Assembly: GCA_036507005.1 (NCBI GenBank)
Contig: DASXQT010000015.1
Span: 1 to 64,000, forward strand
Length of the DNA stretch: 64,000 nt
Source: WS-2 sp036507005
GTDB lineage: Bacteria; Eisenbacteria; RBG-16-71-46
Reading direction: 5' to 3'
Below the pieces are notes generated by a model. It was given only the letters and a program-made list of their open reading frames with translations. It did no database searches and had not been told where the DNA came from. The translations under genes and the position numbers were made by a program. Shown here one piece after another: positions 62,256 to 64,000 of this stretch; positions within the stretch are counted from its first letter, which is position 1, and each line of letters begins with the position of its first letter.

Positions 62256-64000
62256 TCACGCCGCGCGGCGCTTCTCCCACACCCGGATGGGCAGGATGAT
62301 CACCTGGGCGCCCACGAACTGCAGCCGGCGCTGGATCGAGAACGCGGTCTCGTGGTGGAGCGAGCGCGTGAAGAGGTTCTCGCGCTGGAACACGAGCTGC
62401 CCGGTGAAGATCACGGGGCGCCGGAACTCCTTGACCAGGTCCAGGCACATGCGCTCCAGCTCCTCGATCAGGTCGGTGCCCACCGCCATGCGGTACTCGG
62501 CGTAGAAGCCCATCCGCCGCGCCATCTCGACGTACTGCTCGAGGTCGTGGCGCACCTTGGCGTCGAGCGCCTGGAGCGCGGCGGCGCCCTTGAACTGCGC
62601 CGAGTCCACCAGCCCCACCGAGCAGAACACCACGTTCTTGAAGTGCCGCGGGAACAGCCGCTGGACCGAGAGCAGGGTGTGGATGCCGAGGCCGCCGTAC
62701 TCCTCCACCAGCACGATCGCCGTGGGCCCGGCGGGGGCGAGCTCGGGTGCGCTGGGGGGCTCCCGGAACGGGAGGTTGAGCAGCGACTCGTCGAGGTAGG
62801 ACGTCATCCGCCGGACGCGGCGGTAGTGGCGGCGCACCCCGAAGCAGAAGACGATGAACCCGGAGGTGGCGAGCAGCGTGACCCAGCCGCCCTGCTCGAA
62901 CTTGAGCACCGCGGTCACGATCAGGATCATCCCGGTCACGAGCGCGCCGAACGAGGCGAGCGCGAACCGCCACCGCCAGTGCTGCGCCTCGGCCCGGTGT
63001 TGCACCCAGTGGATCGCCATGCCGAGCTGGCTCAGGGTGAAGGTGAGGAACACGTTGATCGAGTACATGACGACCAGGATCTCCACCGCGCCGCCCGTGT
63101 AGTAGAGCGTCAAGGCGGCCGCGACCGCCATGCCGATCACGCCGTTCTGGGTCACCAGCCGCTCGGACAGGTGGTTGAAGCGTTTGGGCACCCAGTGGTC
63201 GACCGCCATGGCCGCCAGGGTGCGCGGGCCGTCGAGGAATCCGGTCTGCGCCGCCACGAACAGCAGGGCGCCCTCGGAGACCAGAGTGAAGCCCACCACC
63301 GCGGGTCCGACGTGGAAGCCCCCGACCTGCCACCCGCCCGCGAGCAGCGACCAGAGCGTGGCGTTGAGCGTCCGGCCGGCCTCGTGCTGCACGTTGGCGA
63401 GGAGGTAGCACAGCAGGATGCCGCCCGCGGTGAAGGCGAGCGAGCCGGCCATGAAGGCCATCGTGCGCCGGCCGGTCTGGACCCGCGGCTCGCGCAGCAT
63501 GCCGACGCCGTTGCTCACCGCCTCGATGCCGGTGAACGTCCCGCCCCCGAGCGAGAACGCGCGCAGGAAGATCGCCACCACCCCGAGCGTGCCGACCTGG
63601 CCGACGGCCGCCCGGGTGTCGCCCAGGGTGTCGGGGACGAGGCGCGGCAGCGCGGGCGCGTGCCCCAGGACACCCACCGCGATGAGCCCGGCGTGGCTCA
63701 GGATGAACGCGAGGAAGATCGGGGTGAGCACCAGGATCGATTCCTTGGCGCCCCGCAGGTTGAGGAGCGTGAGCCAGGCGACGACCGCGAGCTCGGCGAG
63801 CAGCTTCGTGCCCTGCCACTCCGGGCCGAGGAACGAATAGATCGCGTTGCATCCCGCGGCCACGGAGATCGAGATGGTGAGCACGTAGTCCACCACCAGC
63901 GCGCCTCCCGAGATCACGCCCGCCTTCTCCCCGAGCAGCTTGGTCGCCACCAGGTATCCGCCGCCGCCGGTCGGGAACAGCTCGATGATGTGGCTGTAGG
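62256..64000 (-). CDS. APC-family amino acid permease, 5' end outside window
   Basis: About 580 residues are visible, open to the window edge; the frame continues upstream of the GTG near 63950 with the conserved HIIELFPTGGGGYLVA. About ten helices follow, including SVAAGCNAIYSFLGPEW and TFTGIEAVSNG, and then a soluble C-terminal region (about 400-580) with TAIVLVEEYGGLGIHTLLSV, like the regulatory domains fused to some APC permeases. Ends at 62256, convergent with the SDR gene 15 bp away. Confidence 0.85.
   Translation of the reverse strand, partial: YSHIIELFPTGGGGYLVATKLLGEKAGVISGGALVVDYVLTISISVAAGCNAIYSFLGPEWQGTKLLAELAVVAWLTLLNLRGAKESILVLTPIFLAFILSHAGLIAVGVLGHAPALPRLVPDTLGDTRAAVGQVGTLGVVAIFLRAFSLGGGTFTGIEAVSNGVGMLREPRVQTGRRTMAFMAGSLAFTAGGILLCYLLANVQHEAGRTLNATLWSLLAGGWQVGGFHVGPAVVGFTLVSEGALLFVAAQTGFLDGPRTLAAMAVDHWVPKRFNHLSERLVTQNGVIGMAVAAALTLYYTGGAVEILVVMYSINVFLTFTLSQLGMAIHWVQHRAEAQHWRWRFALASFGALVTGMILIVTAVLKFEQGGWVTLLATSGFIVFCFGVRRHYRRVRRMTSYLDESLLNLPFREPPSAPELAPAGPTAIVLVEEYGGLGIHTLLSVQRLFPRHFKNVVFCSVGLVDSAQFKGAAALQALDAKVRHDLEQYVEMARRMGFYAEYRMAVGTDLIEELERMCLDLVKEFRRPVIFTGQLVFQRENLFTRSLHHETAFSIQRRLQFVGAQVIILPIRVWEKRRAA

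Overview
The window is 64 kb of GC-rich bacterial chromosome. Genes are tightly packed, with many 4-bp ATGA or GTGA overlaps between neighbours. Several secreted proteins end in the same FlgD/T9SS-like Ig domain, and dockerin-like and FG-GAP surface proteins occur beside LPS/lipid A-type glycosyltransferases. Together these suggest a diderm bacterium of the FCB group, most like Candidatus Eisenbacteria; the taxon is an inference. I saw no rRNA, tRNA, CRISPR array, prophage or insertion sequence.

Layout. 1-5.4 kb: the end of a dihydropyrimidinase gene, an NTF2-like protein, a cytochrome c, a STAS protein and preT. 5.4-10.4 kb: a three-subunit NAD(P) transhydrogenase operon (pntAA-pntAB-pntB), NADP-isocitrate dehydrogenase and a methyltransferase pseudogene. 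10.5-19.1 kb: an MMPL-TonB fusion, a GT39 glycosyltransferase, a large dockerin-like secreted protein and an aspartyl protease with a PDZ domain. 19.2-24.5 kb: preA, a DUF4032 kinase-like protein, small envelope proteins and an NCS1 permease. 24.4-26.7 kb: a Cys-rich secreted protein and a seven-blade FG-GAP protein. 27.0-33.9 kb: a MerR regulator followed by a complete SUF Fe-S operon (A-type carrier, sufC, sufB, sufD, sufS, sufU, sufT). 33.9-37.6 kb: an outer-membrane barrel and a two-gene phosphorelay (hybrid histidine kinase, HD-GYP regulator). 37.8-41.9 kb: a GT2/LAB_N/GT39 glycan cluster, a zincin-like protein, a Nudix hydrolase and a 57-residue membrane protein. 41.9-45.7 kb: a pair of M16 peptidases. 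45.9-49.8 kb: a TRAP transporter operon with a TatT lipoprotein. 49.8-53.7 kb: a barrel protein and a subtilisin-like protease with five repeats. 53.9-61.2 kb: a six-gene group 4 [NiFe]-hydrogenase operon (hyfBCEFGI). 61.5-64 kb: an SDR and the 3' part of an APC permease.

How the genes work together. The pieces of reductive pyrimidine breakdown (dihydropyrimidinase, PreT, PreA, probable NCS1 uptake) are spread over 24 kb and interleaved with NADPH-producing enzymes (transhydrogenase, isocitrate dehydrogenase). The SUF operon can supply the many Fe-S enzymes encoded here (PreT, PreA, HyfI). The hydrogenase operon encodes the membrane arm and catalytic core of an ion-translocating complex but no ferredoxin-like subunit and no maturation proteins.

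The observations most worth a second look are: the MerR regulator with a four-cysteine motif leading the SUF operon; two AT-rich, rare-codon islands in sufB, one centred on the codon where SufB inteins insert in mycobacteria; the MMPL-TonB fusion; the ferredoxin-less hydrogenase whose large subunit ends at the mature C-terminus; and a recurrent TA(A/G)CGT promoter element together with two candidate leaderless genes.
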